DNA from: Sulfitobacter albidus
GTDB taxonomy: Bacteria > Pseudomonadota > Alphaproteobacteria > Rhodobacterales > Rhodobacteraceae
DNA length: 64,000 nt
Assembly (NCBI RefSeq): GCF_018200035.1
Contig: NZ_CP073581.1
Location: forward strand, 2,228,501-2,292,500
Direction: 5' to 3'
A program made the position numbers and the translations under genes. Of this stretch, positions 42,158-51,636 are shown one piece after another. The notes under the pieces are model-generated. The model did not search any database. It was not told the origin of the DNA and saw only the letters and a program-made list of their open reading frames with translations. How positions within the stretch are numbered: position 1 is the stretch's first letter; every line of letters begins with the position of its first letter.

Positions 42158-43943
42158 GCGGCGCGGAAACACGCGAAGACTATTCGGATCGCGACGTTTC
42201 GGTAGGCACGTTCGTCGAACAGCGCGAAGACTACTATGCGGCGGCGTTCGAACGCATCCAGCGCGGGAAACTGCCACTCTGGTCCATGAACATCTGGGGC
42301 CTGCTTGTGCCTTGGTTCTGGGCTGCGCGGCGCGGTGTGTGGGTGATGTTCTGGCTGGCGCTGGCGCTGGACGTATTGGCGCTTGTCTGCCTGATGCAGG
42401 TCGTCAAATTCTCGCCGCTTCTGGCCGAGGCGATGCAGGATCCCGACAGCAACACGACACTCATCGCCCGCTACTCGGGATGGATCACAACGTACACGTG
42501 GTGCGGGGTTGCCGCGCTGGTGATCGGGCGTCTGTGGATGGGGGCCTACGCCAACCGCTGGTACTATAGCCAGTACATGCGCTGGCGCATCGATCACGAT
42601 ACTGCCCATGGCGTATCGCTGAAACGGTTGGTGATCGGGGCTGTGATCCTCGCTCTGGTCGCCCCATTGACCACCTACCGCGCCACGCAACTCCGCCTGG
42701 ATGAGCGTGCGTGCTTCAACCAGATCCGCGCCGCCGAGGCGGTCGAGGCGCTGTTGCCCCGCTACGACGCAAGCGGTGTGTCCGAGCTTGGCGATGCGGT
42801 CCGCGCCGATGCCGCCGCGGCACAGGCACGCTTTGACGCGCTGGACGCGATCTCCGACCGCACCGCAGAGCAAAACACCCAACGGCGGGACGCCCGGAGC
42901 GAAGCGCGTGACCTGCGCCGCGCGTCCGAACAGGTGGACGAATACGCGTTGATTTCGACACGCGACCGGTTCGACTGCTTCTTCATCGACGATTTCCCGA
43001 CCCTTGCGAGGCTCGACCCGCCCGAAGATGTAACCTACCGCAGGATCACCGACGAGGACGGCAACAGCGAAGTGATTGCCGACATCAAAGAGCCGATCGA
43101 AGGCCGCAAGGTGACGCTGTTCACCTATTCGGCGGAAAGCATCGACATCTCGATCAACCTCCTGCGCGCGTCCTATGCCAGCGCCTTCGATGCAATGACA
43201 AATGTGCTGCGCCAATCGCTGATCCGGGTCGAGGTCGCGTTTATGCAAACGCCATGGCCCGTGGTTGCGTTTCTCTTTCTTGCGCTCAGTTGGGCCTTTA
43301 CCGGCTGGGGAACGACCGTCTTCGTTGGGTCGTCTCTTGCCTTTCTGGCGCTGTTCGAACTCTGGCAGATCGCGATGCAGACCATGGCGCTGGTGGTCGT
43401 CTCCACGGCGGTCTGTGTCTTGGTCGGCTTGCCCATTGGCATCTGGATGGCCAAGAACAAGATCGCGCGTTTCATCACCGAGCCGATCCTGGATGTGATG
43501 CAGACGATCCCATCGCTTTCCTACCTTGTCCCTGCCGTTGCCTTCTTCGGCATCAGCCAGCCGCCCGCCGTTTTGGCCACGGTCGTCTTTGCCATGCCCC
43601 GATGATCAAGCTGACCGCGCTGGGCATCCGGCAAGTGCCCGAAAGCACCAAAGAGGCTGCGCTGGCCTTCGGCGCGTCCGAACGTCAGCTCCTGCGAAAG
43701 GTAGAATTACCAATGGCCGTTCCGTCCATCATGGCGGGCCTCAATCAGACCATCATGCTGGCCCTGTCCATGGCCACGATCTCGGCCTTCATTGGCGCAG
43801 AGGGGCTTGGCGCGATCGTCACGTCAGCCCTTGGCGATGCACAGGCGGGCAAGGGGCTGCTTGCGGGCGTCGCCATCGCCCTCGTGGCGATGATGATCGA
43901 CCGCATCCTGCGCGGCATCCGAAACTCATTCAGCCGCATCTGA
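42154..43943 (+). CDS. ABC permease with large N-terminal membrane/periplasmic extension, frameshifted
   Basis: 596 aa after adding one C to the run at 43597-43600 (gives VFAMPPMIKLTALG). The C-terminal 230 residues are a normal ProW/OpuAB permease with the EAA loop ESTKEAALAFGASERQLLRKVELP. The N-terminal 355 residues are unusual: a hydrophobic region with WSMNIWGLLVPWFWAARRG resembling DUF2628-type membrane segments, two further helices to about residue 175, then a charged helical domain (about 175-350) likely on the periplasmic side. Ordinary ProW proteins lack this. It may act as a built-in sensor or docking domain. Overlaps the ATPase gene by 4 nt. Confidence 0.85.
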
Positions 43944-43982
43944 CACCCCATAATCGAAAACGCAAAACAGGGAGATACTCAA

Positions 43983-44939
43983 ATGAACGCGTTAAAATCC
44001 ACTGCTGCATTCGCAGCACTTGCACTGGCCGCCACCGGGGCTTCGGCCCAGGAAAAGGTCACGTTTTCCGATCTCAGCTGGAACGGAGCACAAGCCATCG
44101 GCCATGTGCTGTCCACCATCATCGAAGAAGAGATGGGCGGCGATGCCGAGATCGTCTCGGGCATGAATCAGGCCGCGGTCATCATGGCCGGCATGGACAA
44201 GGGCGACGGTTCCATCGACGTCTTTACCGATCTGTGGATGCCCAATCAGCAGGCGCTGTGGGATGAATATATCGACGGTCTGGGCACCGTGAAGACGAAC
44301 CAGCCCTATAACGGCACATCCAACATCTACGTCCCCTCCTACATGGCAGAAAAGGGCGTGCGCTCGATCGACGATCTGCGCGATCCAGAAGTCGCCGCAA
44401 TGTTTGACACCGATGGGAACGGAAAAGGCGAATATTGGGCCGGCGACGTGACCTGGGCGTCAACCAAGCGCTGGCAGATCAAATTCAAATCCTACGGTCT
44501 CGATGGTCTGTGGGAGCCCAACATCGTTTCTGCCGACACGTTCAAGGCCGGGCTCGAAGCCGCCTATACGTCCGAGCAGCCACAGCTTTTCTACTACTGG
44601 ACGCCTGAAGCGATCCACGTGAAATACGACCTGACCGCGCTTGAAGAGCCCGGCCGCACAGACGGCTGCGAGGACGTGGACCTCGATGCGGAAGACTGGC
44701 TGGAAGTGTCCGAGTTCAACTGCGTCATCGCGTCCAACGATATCTTCGTGGCCTATTCCGCGTCGCTCGAAGAGCGCAACCCGGCAGTGGCCAAAATGCT
44801 GTCGAACGTGCAGTTCACGGGTGACGAGATCAACGAATGGATCGTCGAGATGTTCGAGAACAAGCGTGATCCGCGCGAAGTGGCAGAAGACTGGATCGCG
44901 GATAACAAAGAGACCGTGACGGGCTGGATCAGCGGCTGA
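43983..44939 (+). CDS. Glycine-betaine-type ABC substrate-binding protein
   Basis: 318 aa. Signal peptide 1-22 (ALALAATGASA). OpuAC/ProX-like binding fold: the mature protein opens VTFSDLSWNGAQAIGHV; several Trp residues suited to a cationic cage are present (SWNG, DLWMPNQQALW, WAGDVTWASTKRW, YYWTPEAIH). Such aromatic boxes bind quaternary ammonium or sulfonium compounds. Two Cys (DGCEDV, FNCVIAS) form the typical disulfide. GGGAGA precedes the ATG. Last gene of the operon, followed by a terminator. The ligand cannot be told from sequence. Confidence 0.92.
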   Translation: MNALKSTAAFAALALAATGASAQEKVTFSDLSWNGAQAIGHVLSTIIEEEMGGDAEIVSGMNQAAVIMAGMDKGDGSIDVFTDLWMPNQQALWDEYIDGLGTVKTNQPYNGTSNIYVPSYMAEKGVRSIDDLRDPEVAAMFDTDGNGKGEYWAGDVTWASTKRWQIKFKSYGLDGLWEPNIVSADTFKAGLEAAYTSEQPQLFYYWTPEAIHVKYDLTALEEPGRTDGCEDVDLDAEDWLEVSEFNCVIASNDIFVAYSASLEERNPAVAKMLSNVQFTGDEINEWIVEMFENKRDPREVAEDWIADNKETVTGWISG

Positions 44940-44962
44940 TCTGCCCCTCGGATAATCCAATC

Positions 44963-44994
44963 GGGACGCCCGCTTCCCGGGCGGCCCTTTTTTT
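44963..44994 (+). terminator. Terminator of the ABC importer operon
   Basis: GGGACGCCCG, short loop, CGGGCGGCCC followed by seven T. One mismatch in the stem. Confidence 0.85.
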
Positions 44995-45125
44995 GAGGTT
45001 GGGCGACGGACGCAAATCTTCGCAGTCAGTCTTTGGCGTCCGCGTGGTGCAAGGTGCTGCATCCGGCGATCAGGCTCACATTTCGTCCCCCCTCCGCACA
45101 TACCTTCCCGGCAGGCGGACGCGCC

Positions 45126-45560
45126 TCACTCCTCCACCGCCTCCCCCGTCTCCATATCGCGCACAACGCCGTCGGCGTCCCGCGCCAGCCCCCGCGACAG
45201 CAGTTCCACATCCCCCAGCCGCGGGCGCGTGATACTGCCAAAGGCTTCGGCGTCCAGATCTCGCGCATCCGGCCCGTCGATCAGCGCCGCCAGCCGTCCC
45301 TGCATCCAGGCCGCCAGCACGTCGTTCATCCGCTGCTGATACCCCGGCCCCATGCGGCGAAAGAACTTCACCACGTCCTCCTCCACCCGCAGCGTGATGC
45401 GGGTTTTCTTTTGCGGCATCCGGCCCCGCGCGATCTTGTGCCAGTCGTCGGGGATACGTTTTTCATCCAGCAGCGTCTGGTGCAGATCCCATTCGATCTG
45501 CATCATCAGGTTGTTGAAATAGTTGCGATGCGCCTGCTTGACGGGGCTGCGAACGGCCAT
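45126..45560 (-). CDS. BrnA-antitoxin-like DNA-binding protein
   Basis: 144 aa. The C-terminal half has the BrnA-type ribbon-helix-helix pattern: TRITLRVEEDVVKFFRRMGPGYQQRMNDVL split around residues 72-100. The N-terminal 70 residues are an extra helical region (YFNNLMMQIEWDLHQTLL). AAGGAG precedes the ATG at 45560. There is no BrnT toxin gene next to it, so it is probably a standalone transcription regulator rather than half of a toxin-antitoxin pair. Divergent from the FabH-like gene. Confidence 0.78.
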   Translation of the reverse strand: MAVRSPVKQAHRNYFNNLMMQIEWDLHQTLLDEKRIPDDWHKIARGRMPQKKTRITLRVEEDVVKFFRRMGPGYQQRMNDVLAAWMQGRLAALIDGPDARDLDAEAFGSITRPRLGDVELLSRGLARDADGVVRDMETGEAVEE

Positions 45561-45738
45561 GGGACACTCCTTGCTGAAAACCCGTGGCAAGACTGCGCAA
45601 ATTTGATTAAAACAGCGTAACCCGACCGTATGCACGGGCTGTGCACGCGCGGTGTACAGGATGTGACTCCGCCCGCCCGGCGCGGTTATCCACATGCCAA
45701 TACGCGTGCAACCCGTTGTAATGAATGAGAGAAGCAAG

Positions 45739-46863
45739 ATGTACACACCCGCGATCACAGGCACCGGCGTATTCACCCCCGAACAGGTCATCACCAACGC
45801 CGAATTGGTCGCCGCGTTCAACGCCTACGTGGATCTCTACAACGCGGAGCACGCCGAGGAGATTGCCGCAGGCACCCTGCCCGCCAAGGCCCACTCATCG
45901 GAAGAATTCATCGTCAAGGCATCGGGGATCGAGCAGCGCTATGTGATTGACAAGACTGGCATTCTCGACCCGCAGGTCATGCATCCCCTGCTGCGCCAGC
46001 GCGCCGATGATGAGCCTTCGCTCATGGCCGAAATGGCGCTGGATGCCGCCCAAAAGGCGCTTGCGCAGGCGGGAAAGACGGCGGCGGACGTGGATGCGGT
46101 CATCTGTGCGGCCTCCAACCTCGAACGCGCCTACCCCGCCGTCGCGATCGAGATACAGGAGTTGTTGCAAATCAATGGCTTCGCCTTTGATATGAACGTC
46201 GCCTGCTCCTCTGCCACCTTCGGGATTCAGGCGGCGGCGGACATGATCCGCTCCGGATCGATCCGCAGCGCACTGGTCGTTAACCCGGAAATATGCTCCG
46301 CCCATCTAGAATGGCGCGATCGCGATTGCCATTTCATCTTTGGCGATGTGGCAACCGCCACATTGATCGAGCGGAGCGAGGACGCGGCGGGGAGCTATTT
46401 CGAAATCAAATCAACGCGCTGCGCGACAGAGTTCTCCAACAACATCCGCAACAACAACGGCTTCCTGCGCCGCTCGCGCCCCGACGGCGTGGCCGATCGC
46501 CGCGACATGCAGTTCATGCAGAACGGTCGCAAGGTGTTCAAGGAGGTGCTGCCGATGGTGTCCGAGCACATCGCAGGCCACATGGACGATGAGGGCGTTC
46601 AAGCCTCTGATCTCAAACGAATTTGGCTGCATCAGGCCAACAAATCCATGAATGATTTTATCGGCCGCAAGGTGCTTGGCCGGGTGCCAGAGCCGGGGGA
46701 GCAACCCAATATCCTGCAGGATTACGCCAATACTTCCTCCGCCGGGTCGATCATCGCCTTCTCGAAATACTCAGACGATCTGAAGGATGGCGAGACCGGC
46801 CTGATCTGCTCTTTCGGCGCGGGATATTCTGTGGGGTCGGTGATCGTGCAAAAGCACGTCTAG
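45739..46863 (+). CDS. Beta-ketoacyl-ACP synthase III, long form (FabH/FabY-like)
   Basis: 374 aa thiolase-fold condensing enzyme. Catalytic triad C156 ([10 protein letters not shown]), H298 ([11 protein letters not shown]) and N331 (DYANTSSAG). It is longer than standard FabH (about 320 aa) and belongs to the group with Pseudomonas enzymes that condense longer acyl-CoA with malonyl-ACP, linking beta-oxidation to fatty-acid synthesis. A second role in other acyl metabolites is possible. Monocistronic; its stop overlaps the convergent arsH stop. Confidence 0.9.
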   Translation: MYTPAITGTGVFTPEQVITNAELVAAFNAYVDLYNAEHAEEIAAGTLPAKAHSSEEFIVKASGIEQRYVIDKTGILDPQVMHPLLRQRADDEPSLMAEMALDAAQKALAQAGKTAADVDAVICAASNLERAYPAVAIEIQELLQINGFAFDMNVACSSATFGIQAAADMIRSGSIRSALVVNPEICSAHLEWRDRDCHFIFGDVATATLIERSEDAAGSYFEIKSTRCATEFSNNIRNNNGFLRRSRPDGVADRRDMQFMQNGRKVFKEVLPMVSEHIAGHMDDEGVQASDLKRIWLHQANKSMNDFIGRKVLGRVPEPGEQPNILQDYANTSSAGSIIAFSKYSDDLKDGETGLICSFGAGYSVGSVIVQKHV

Positions 46864-47576
46864 ACGTCTTTCAAAGATACCCGTTTGTGCACGTCCTCGG
46901 CGCTCTCGACGCGCTCCGAGTATCGGTCCACCAGATAGTCCGACCGCCCGCGGGTAAGCCAGGTGAACTTTACCAGCTCCTCCATCACGTCCACGATACG
47001 GTTGTAGAATGGACCTTCGGGCAAGCGTCCTTCGCTGTCAAATTCAAGCCAAGCCTTTGGGATACTTGACTGATTTGGAATGGTGATCATCCGCATCCAG
47101 CGCCCCAGTATCCGCATCTGATTGACCGCGTTAAACGATTGCGACCCGCCAGAGACCTGCATCACGGCCAGCGTCTTGCCCTGCGTCGGGCGGATCCCGC
47201 CCTTGAGCGACAGGGGCAGCCAGTCGATCTGGCTCTTCATGATGCCGGTCATGGCGCCGTGTCGTTCAGGGGAGGACCACACCATCCCCTCCGCCCACAC
47301 GGCCAGATCCCGCAGCTCGGCCACCTTGGGATGATCGGGCTCCGCGCCGTCGGGCTGCGGTAGTCCCCGCGGGTCAAACATCCGCGTCTCGCAGCCGAGA
47401 TAGTCAAGGATGCGCGCGGCCTCCTCGGCGGCGCGACGGGAATAGCTGACATCCCGCAAGCTGCCGTAAAGCATCAGGATCCGCGGCTTATGGCCCGGAT
47501 CATCGGCACTTTTCAGGTTATCCACATCAATGGTCGGGAGCGCCTGAGCAACAAGCGCCGGCAGCGCGTCAGACAC
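46860..47576 (-). CDS. arsH: ArsH-family NADPH-dependent FMN reductase
   Basis: 238 aa flavodoxin-fold protein. FMN phosphate loop [17 protein letters not shown] at residues 36-52 and the second flavin segment [12 protein letters not shown], both characteristic of ArsH. Family members oxidise trivalent organoarsenicals or reduce quinones and other electrophiles. No other ars gene is adjacent; the ArsR/permease pair at 9.8-11.1 kb is 36 kb away. It overlaps the upstream HTH gene by 8 nt, so the two are co-transcribed. Confidence 0.92.
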   Translation of the reverse strand: MSDALPALVAQALPTIDVDNLKSADDPGHKPRILMLYGSLRDVSYSRRAAEEAARILDYLGCETRMFDPRGLPQPDGAEPDHPKVAELRDLAVWAEGMVWSSPERHGAMTGIMKSQIDWLPLSLKGGIRPTQGKTLAVMQVSGGSQSFNAVNQMRILGRWMRMITIPNQSSIPKAWLEFDSEGRLPEGPFYNRIVDVMEELVKFTWLTRGRSDYLVDRYSERVESAEDVHKRVSLKDV

Positions 47577-48027
47577 TCTCGTCTTCCAGGTGCAGCTTCA
47601 TATCCACAAGCACCTGCTGCAGCAGCGTGGTCTCTTTCAGCAGCCGCTTTGCCTCGTTCACGGTGATCTTCCCGTCCGCGATGGATTGCTGATATTCGCT
47701 CATCAACATGGCAAACCGCTGGCTCAGCGCGATCACATCGGCGTTTACCCCGCCCGTCGAGGTATCATTGGGCCGACGCTCGTCGAAATCGATATGCGCG
47801 CCCGACAGCTCCGCCAGCGCCTGCGTCAGATGTGGGTAGCCCGATGCCATCTCCAGCTGCGCCACCGCGTCCACGGGCATGAACCGATCCGCGTGCTCCT
47901 CGTGGTCGGAGTAATACCGGCCCAGCGTCGCCTTTGACTTGCCCGTGACCTCGCAGGCCGCTTCGACACCGACCGCTTTCACCAACGCTTCGGTGTGCTT
48001 TTTGAGATAGCTGCCAATGGCTTCCAT
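47569..48027 (-). CDS. Small helix-turn-helix regulator (phage CII-like)
   Basis: 152 aa. A helix-turn-helix is visible at residues 20-42 ([19 protein letters not shown]), followed by [30 protein letters not shown], reminiscent of CII-like phage regulators and of conserved alphaproteobacterial chromosomal proteins. The C-terminal 50 residues form a coiled coil ([19 protein letters not shown]). It overlaps arsH, and two 17-bp palindromes lie just upstream of its start, suggesting autoregulation. No phage genes surround it, so it looks domesticated. Confidence 0.7.
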   Translation of the reverse strand: MEAIGSYLKKHTEALVKAVGVEAACEVTGKSKATLGRYYSDHEEHADRFMPVDAVAQLEMASGYPHLTQALAELSGAHIDFDERRPNDTSTGGVNADVIALSQRFAMLMSEYQQSIADGKITVNEAKRLLKETTLLQQVLVDMKLHLEDESV

Positions 48028-48051
48028 GCGAGACCCTCACTCCACAGTGTC

Positions 48052-48095
48052 AACGGTACACTACCGTTACCGCACCTGCGTTGCCTAGTGCAACG
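48052..48095. promoter_or_regulatory. Two 6-5-6 palindromes between the CII-like gene and tdk
   Basis: AACGGT-ACACT-ACCGTT at 48052-48068 and CGTTGC-CTAGT-GCAACG at 48079-48095. Both have perfect six-base arms and five-base centres, 27 bp apart centre to centre. They lie 25-70 bp upstream of the regulator's start in the divergent region. The arm sequences differ, so two regulators or half-site sharing are possible. Confidence 0.5.
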
Positions 48096-48163
48096 AAACC
48101 GCGGCAAAGTCAAAACCTCTCGTGGCTCTTGCAGGTTCCGGCGGGTGCCGGATAAATGCGCAT

Positions 48164-48742
48164 ATGGCCAAGTTATACTTCAACTATTCCACCATGAACG
48201 CCGGCAAATCGACGGTATTGCTGCAGGCGGCGCATAACTACGCGGAGCGGGGGATGTCGACCTATCTGCTGACCGCACGGCTGGACGATCGCGGTGGCGC
48301 CGGGCGGATCGTATCACGTATCGGGATCGGGCAGGACGCCGACACCTTTGGCCCCGACGATGATCTGTTTGCCAGGATCGAGGCGCGGCTTGCGGAGGGC
48401 GCGTGCGCCTGTGTGTTCATCGACGAGGCGCAGTTTCTGAGCAAGGATCAGGTCTGGCAACTGGCCCGCGCGGTCGATGATCTGGGCCTGCCGGTGATGT
48501 GTTACGGGCTGCGCGTGGATTTTCTGGGCGCGCTCTTTCCCGGCTCGGCAGCACTTCTGGCGCTGTCGGACGAGATGCGCGAGATCCGCACGATCTGCCA
48601 TTGCGGCAAGAAGGCGACGATGGTCATCCGGCAGGACGCCGAGGGCCGCGCGCTGAAAGGTGGCGCGCAGGTGCAGATCGGCGGCAATGAGACCTACGTC
48701 TCGCTGTGCCGCCGCCACTGGCGCGAAAAGATGGACGCCTAG
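48164..48742 (+). CDS. tdk: Thymidine kinase
   Basis: 192 aa type II thymidine kinase: ATP-dependent phosphorylation of thymidine. Walker A region STMNAGKST near the N-terminus, Walker-B-like CVFIDEAQFL, the CYGLRVDFLG lasso segment and the zinc cysteines ICHCGKKA with SLCRRHW. Complements the cdd-deoA-deoB-upp salvage operon. Reads divergently from the HTH gene; convergent end overlaps the hydroxyacid dehydrogenase gene by 4 nt. Confidence 0.96.
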   Translation: MAKLYFNYSTMNAGKSTVLLQAAHNYAERGMSTYLLTARLDDRGGAGRIVSRIGIGQDADTFGPDDDLFARIEARLAEGACACVFIDEAQFLSKDQVWQLARAVDDLGLPVMCYGLRVDFLGALFPGSAALLALSDEMREIRTICHCGKKATMVIRQDAEGRALKGGAQVQIGGNETYVSLCRRHWREKMDA

Positions 48743-49689
48743 ACCGGGTTCGGCGGCGTCTGCCCATCCAGCATGGCGCGCAGGTTGCGTACCGCCATCT
48801 GCCCCATATCCACCCGCACCTCGCGCGCGGCGGTGCCCAGATGCGGCAGCAAAGTCGCGTTGTCGAGCGCGGTGAGCGCCGCGGGCACCGCAGGCTCAAA
48901 CTCATAGACATCGAGGCCCGCGCCGCCGATCCGACGCTCTTGCAGCGCCGCGATAAGCGCGGCCTCGTCAATGACATCCCCGCGGGCGATGTTGACCAAA
49001 TGGGCGTGGGGCTGCATCGCGGCCAGAACGGACGCGTCGATCAGGTGATGCGTCTGCGCCCCGCCCGGCACGGCGATCACCATCACGTCGACCTGCCCCG
49101 CCAATGCCTTGAGGTCATCGACAAACACCGCCGGAAAATCCACGTCCTTGGCGCTGCGGCCAAAGTATTTCACCGCCATGCCAAAGCCGAAGTGGCAGCG
49201 CCGCGCAACCGCCTGCCCGATGCGCCCCAGCCCCACGATACCGACGGTCTTGCCGCTCAGGTGCAGGCCCAGCATCTGCGTCGGGTGCCAGCCCTCCCAC
49301 GCGCCTGCGCGCACCAGCCGCTCGCCTTCCGCCGCGCGCCGCGCGCTCATCAGCATCAGCGTCATGGCGATGTCGGCGGTGGCGTCCGTGACGGCGCCGG
49401 GGGTGTTGGTGACTGTGACACCCGCCGCCCGCGCGGCCTCCACGTCGATATGGTTGAACCCCACGCCAAAGTTCGCAAGCGCCGCGCAGCGCGGGTCGGG
49501 CACATCCGCAAACACCTCGGCGCTGAATGCGTCGCCCAGTGTTACCAGCGCGCCATCGTAATCGCGCAGACAGGTACACAGCTCATCCCCGCTCAGCGGC
49601 GTGGTCTCCGCGCGACGGGTTACCTCAAAGCCTTCCAGCGCATCAAAAATCTCTTCCGGCAGGGGGCGGGAGACAAACACCCGTTTCAA
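48739..49689 (-). CDS. D-2-hydroxyacid dehydrogenase (NAD(P)-binding)
   Basis: 316 aa from a TTG at 49689 that overlaps the csaA stop (TTGA); no ATG gives a sensible N-terminus. Nucleotide-binding GLGRIGQAVARR at about 150-161, catalytic Arg/Glu region NIARGDVIDEAAL, and catalytic His in LPHLGTAA near the C-terminus. Family includes glyoxylate/hydroxypyruvate reductases, a plausible activity here, but the exact 2-oxoacid is not readable. Last gene of the ybjN-proC-csaA operon. Confidence 0.9.
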   Translation of the reverse strand: MKRVFVSRPLPEEIFDALEGFEVTRRAETTPLSGDELCTCLRDYDGALVTLGDAFSAEVFADVPDPRCAALANFGVGFNHIDVEAARAAGVTVTNTPGAVTDATADIAMTLMLMSARRAAEGERLVRAGAWEGWHPTQMLGLHLSGKTVGIVGLGRIGQAVARRCHFGFGMAVKYFGRSAKDVDFPAVFVDDLKALAGQVDVMVIAVPGGAQTHHLIDASVLAAMQPHAHLVNIARGDVIDEAALIAALQERRIGGAGLDVYEFEPAVPAALTALDNATLLPHLGTAAREVRVDMGQMAVRNLRAMLDGQTPPNPV

Positions 49690-50024
49690 TGCATCCGCCC
49701 CCCGTTTGGCACGTCCTGTCCCGGCGTCAGCAGGACAATCGCACCATCCGCGTCGGGCACGCCCAGCAACAGAAACTCCGACATGAACGGCCCGATCTGG
49801 CGCGGGGGGAAGTTCACCACCCCCATCACCTGCCGCCCCGGCAACGTTTCGGGCGTGTAGTGCACGGTGATCTGGGCAGAGGTTTTGCGCACGCCGATCC
49901 CTTCGCCAAAATCCACCCAAACCTTGATCGCGGGTTTGCGCGCCTCGGGGAAGGGTTGCGCGTCGACGACCGTGCCGCAGCGGATATCAACCTTGAGGAA
50001 ATCGTCGAAGTCGAGATCACCCAT
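49686..50024 (-). CDS. csaA: CsaA-type tRNA-binding-domain protein
   Basis: 112 aa single-domain OB-fold protein. FLKVDIRCGTVVDAQPFPEA opens the domain and GVVNFPPRQIGPFMSEFLLLG is the conserved dimer/substrate region. CsaA resembles the EMAP-II/ARC1p tRNA-binding domain and has chaperone activity in Bacillus. Overlaps proC by 8 nt on one side and the dehydrogenase start by 4 nt on the other. Confidence 0.92.
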   Translation of the reverse strand: MGDLDFDDFLKVDIRCGTVVDAQPFPEARKPAIKVWVDFGEGIGVRKTSAQITVHYTPETLPGRQVMGVVNFPPRQIGPFMSEFLLLGVPDADGAIVLLTPGQDVPNGGRMH

Positions 50025-50832
50025 TGGCCAGCTCCCGCCCGCGATTTGCCGCCGCCGCCACCGCGCGGCGCATGAGCGCGGGGAAACCGTCGGTCTGATC
50101 CATCAGCACCTCAAGCGCGGCCTGCGTGGTACCGTTGGGGCTGGTGACATTGACGCGCAGCTGGGCGGGGTCGTCATCGCTTTGCAGGGCCAGCGCGCCG
50201 GCACCCGCCACGGTGGCGATGGCCAGCTGCAGGGCCAGATCGCGCGGCAGCCCCTCGGCCTCGCCCGCGTCGGCCATCGTCTCCATCATGTGAAACACAT
50301 ACGCCGGGCCGGAGCCGCTGACGCCGGTGACCGCGTCGATCTGCGCCTCCTCGCTCAGCCGCACGACCTGACCCACGGCGCTCAGCAAGGCCTCGGCCTC
50401 ATCAAGGCTGCGGTCGCCCGCGACAGCGTTGCCGACAATGGCGGTGATCCCCTGCGAGATCGCGGCGGGGGTGTTGGGCATGGCGCGCACCACCGGGGTC
50501 TGCGCACCCAAGGTCTGCTCAAAGAACGAGATCGGCGTGCCGGCGGCGACGCTCACGAACAGGGTCTCGCCGTTGCCCATGGCGGCCAGTTCGGGCAGTG
50601 CGTCGGCCATCATTTGCGGCTTGACCGCGACCAGCACGATGGCGGGTGAGGCGGGCAGATCGGTGTTGAGGTTCACGCCCTGCGCCTGCAGCCAGTCGGA
50701 CGGATTCGGATCGCGGACCCAAACGGAGGTGGGCGGCAATCCGCGCCCCAGCCAGCCCGCCAACATGGCCGATCCCATTTTGCCACAACCAAGCAAAACA
50801 AGGCCGTCGCCCGCAATCCGCGTGTCTTTCAT
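50017..50832 (-). CDS. proC: Pyrroline-5-carboxylate reductase
   Basis: 271 aa, last step of proline synthesis. N-terminal Rossmann motif LLGCGKMGSAMLAGWL, VAVKPQMM substrate loop, MPNTPAAISQGITA and the C-terminal signature SGSGPAYVFHMMETMADAG. ATG at 50832 with AGGGGGA upstream. Middle of the minus-strand operon. Confidence 0.96.
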   Translation of the reverse strand: MKDTRIAGDGLVLLGCGKMGSAMLAGWLGRGLPPTSVWVRDPNPSDWLQAQGVNLNTDLPASPAIVLVAVKPQMMADALPELAAMGNGETLFVSVAAGTPISFFEQTLGAQTPVVRAMPNTPAAISQGITAIVGNAVAGDRSLDEAEALLSAVGQVVRLSEEAQIDAVTGVSGSGPAYVFHMMETMADAGEAEGLPRDLALQLAIATVAGAGALALQSDDDPAQLRVNVTSPNGTTQAALEVLMDQTDGFPALMRRAVAAAANRGRELANG

Positions 50833-50860
50833 CACATCCCCCTCTGGTTCGGGGGAGAGG

Positions 50861-51361
50861 TTACGCGCGCCCGTAGGCCTCTGCAATGGCGACCTGCATC
50901 GCGTCCTGCGCGCTGCGCTCGCCCCAGACGACCAGCTGCACGGCGGGGTAATACCGCTCGGCGCTGGTGATGGCGGCGCCGATCATCGTGTCGATCTGCT
51001 CGGGTGAGGCGACGTGGCCCCCCGACAGTACCAGACCATAGCGGTAGACCATCAGCTGCTGTTCGGCCCAGTAGGTGAACGCCCCGGCCCAGCAGCGGTC
51101 GTTGACCTCGTTGAGCAGACCGTAGAGCGCGGGCACGCGGTCCTCGGGCGGCTCCATCTCGAAGGTGCAGATCAGCCGCAGCGTCTCATCCATCGCCGAC
51201 CACGCGAGCGTCAGCGAATAGGTCCGCCACTGGCCTTCGACGGCCATCGCGATCTGCTCGTCAGAGATGCGGTCGAATTCCCAATCGTGATGCGCGGCCA
51301 GCGTCTCCACGATGTCGATGGGATGGATGTCGTCTTCCAGATACTGCTCGGACAGTGCCAT
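50861..51361 (-). CDS. YbjN-domain protein
   Basis: 166 aa from ATG 51361 (AAGG upstream; a GTG three codons earlier is possible). YbjN fold resembles type III secretion chaperones: WRTYSLTLAWSAMDETLRL and VPALYGLLNEVNDRCWAGAF are characteristic. YbjN is a pleiotropic, poorly understood regulator of motility and stress in Enterobacteria. It heads the proC operon, 28 nt upstream of proC. Confidence 0.88.
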   Translation of the reverse strand: MALSEQYLEDDIHPIDIVETLAAHHDWEFDRISDEQIAMAVEGQWRTYSLTLAWSAMDETLRLICTFEMEPPEDRVPALYGLLNEVNDRCWAGAFTYWAEQQLMVYRYGLVLSGGHVASPEQIDTMIGAAITSAERYYPAVQLVVWGERSAQDAMQVAIAEAYGRA

Positions 51362-51636
51362 TTGGGTCACCTTTTTATTATCGCCCTAGCGATGGAGGCC
51401 CCTTTTTGCCCCCAACGATTGGGTGCTCCTGCTAAAGAACGCAAGTTTGCCTGCGCGTCCTACAAGATATGGTGGAGGCTGCGAAACCCCGTGGCAAGTT
51501 TTTTCTGGGGATAACCCGCACAAACGGGACTATTTCGGGAACAAACGCCCAAAACCGGACCGGCGGGGGCCGATCCGGGGGATCATTCGCACAAGGTCAT
51601 GTGGAAAAAGCCGTCGCCCGACGCGCGGCGATCAGA

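Noticed and set aside
45126..45738. BrnT-BrnA toxin-antitoxin module
   Set aside because: Only the BrnA-like gene exists; the 178-bp upstream gap holds no toxin gene.
47569..48027. Prophage remnant, because of the CII-like HTH protein
   Set aside because: No integrase, att repeats or structural phage genes nearby; neighbours are ordinary chromosomal genes.
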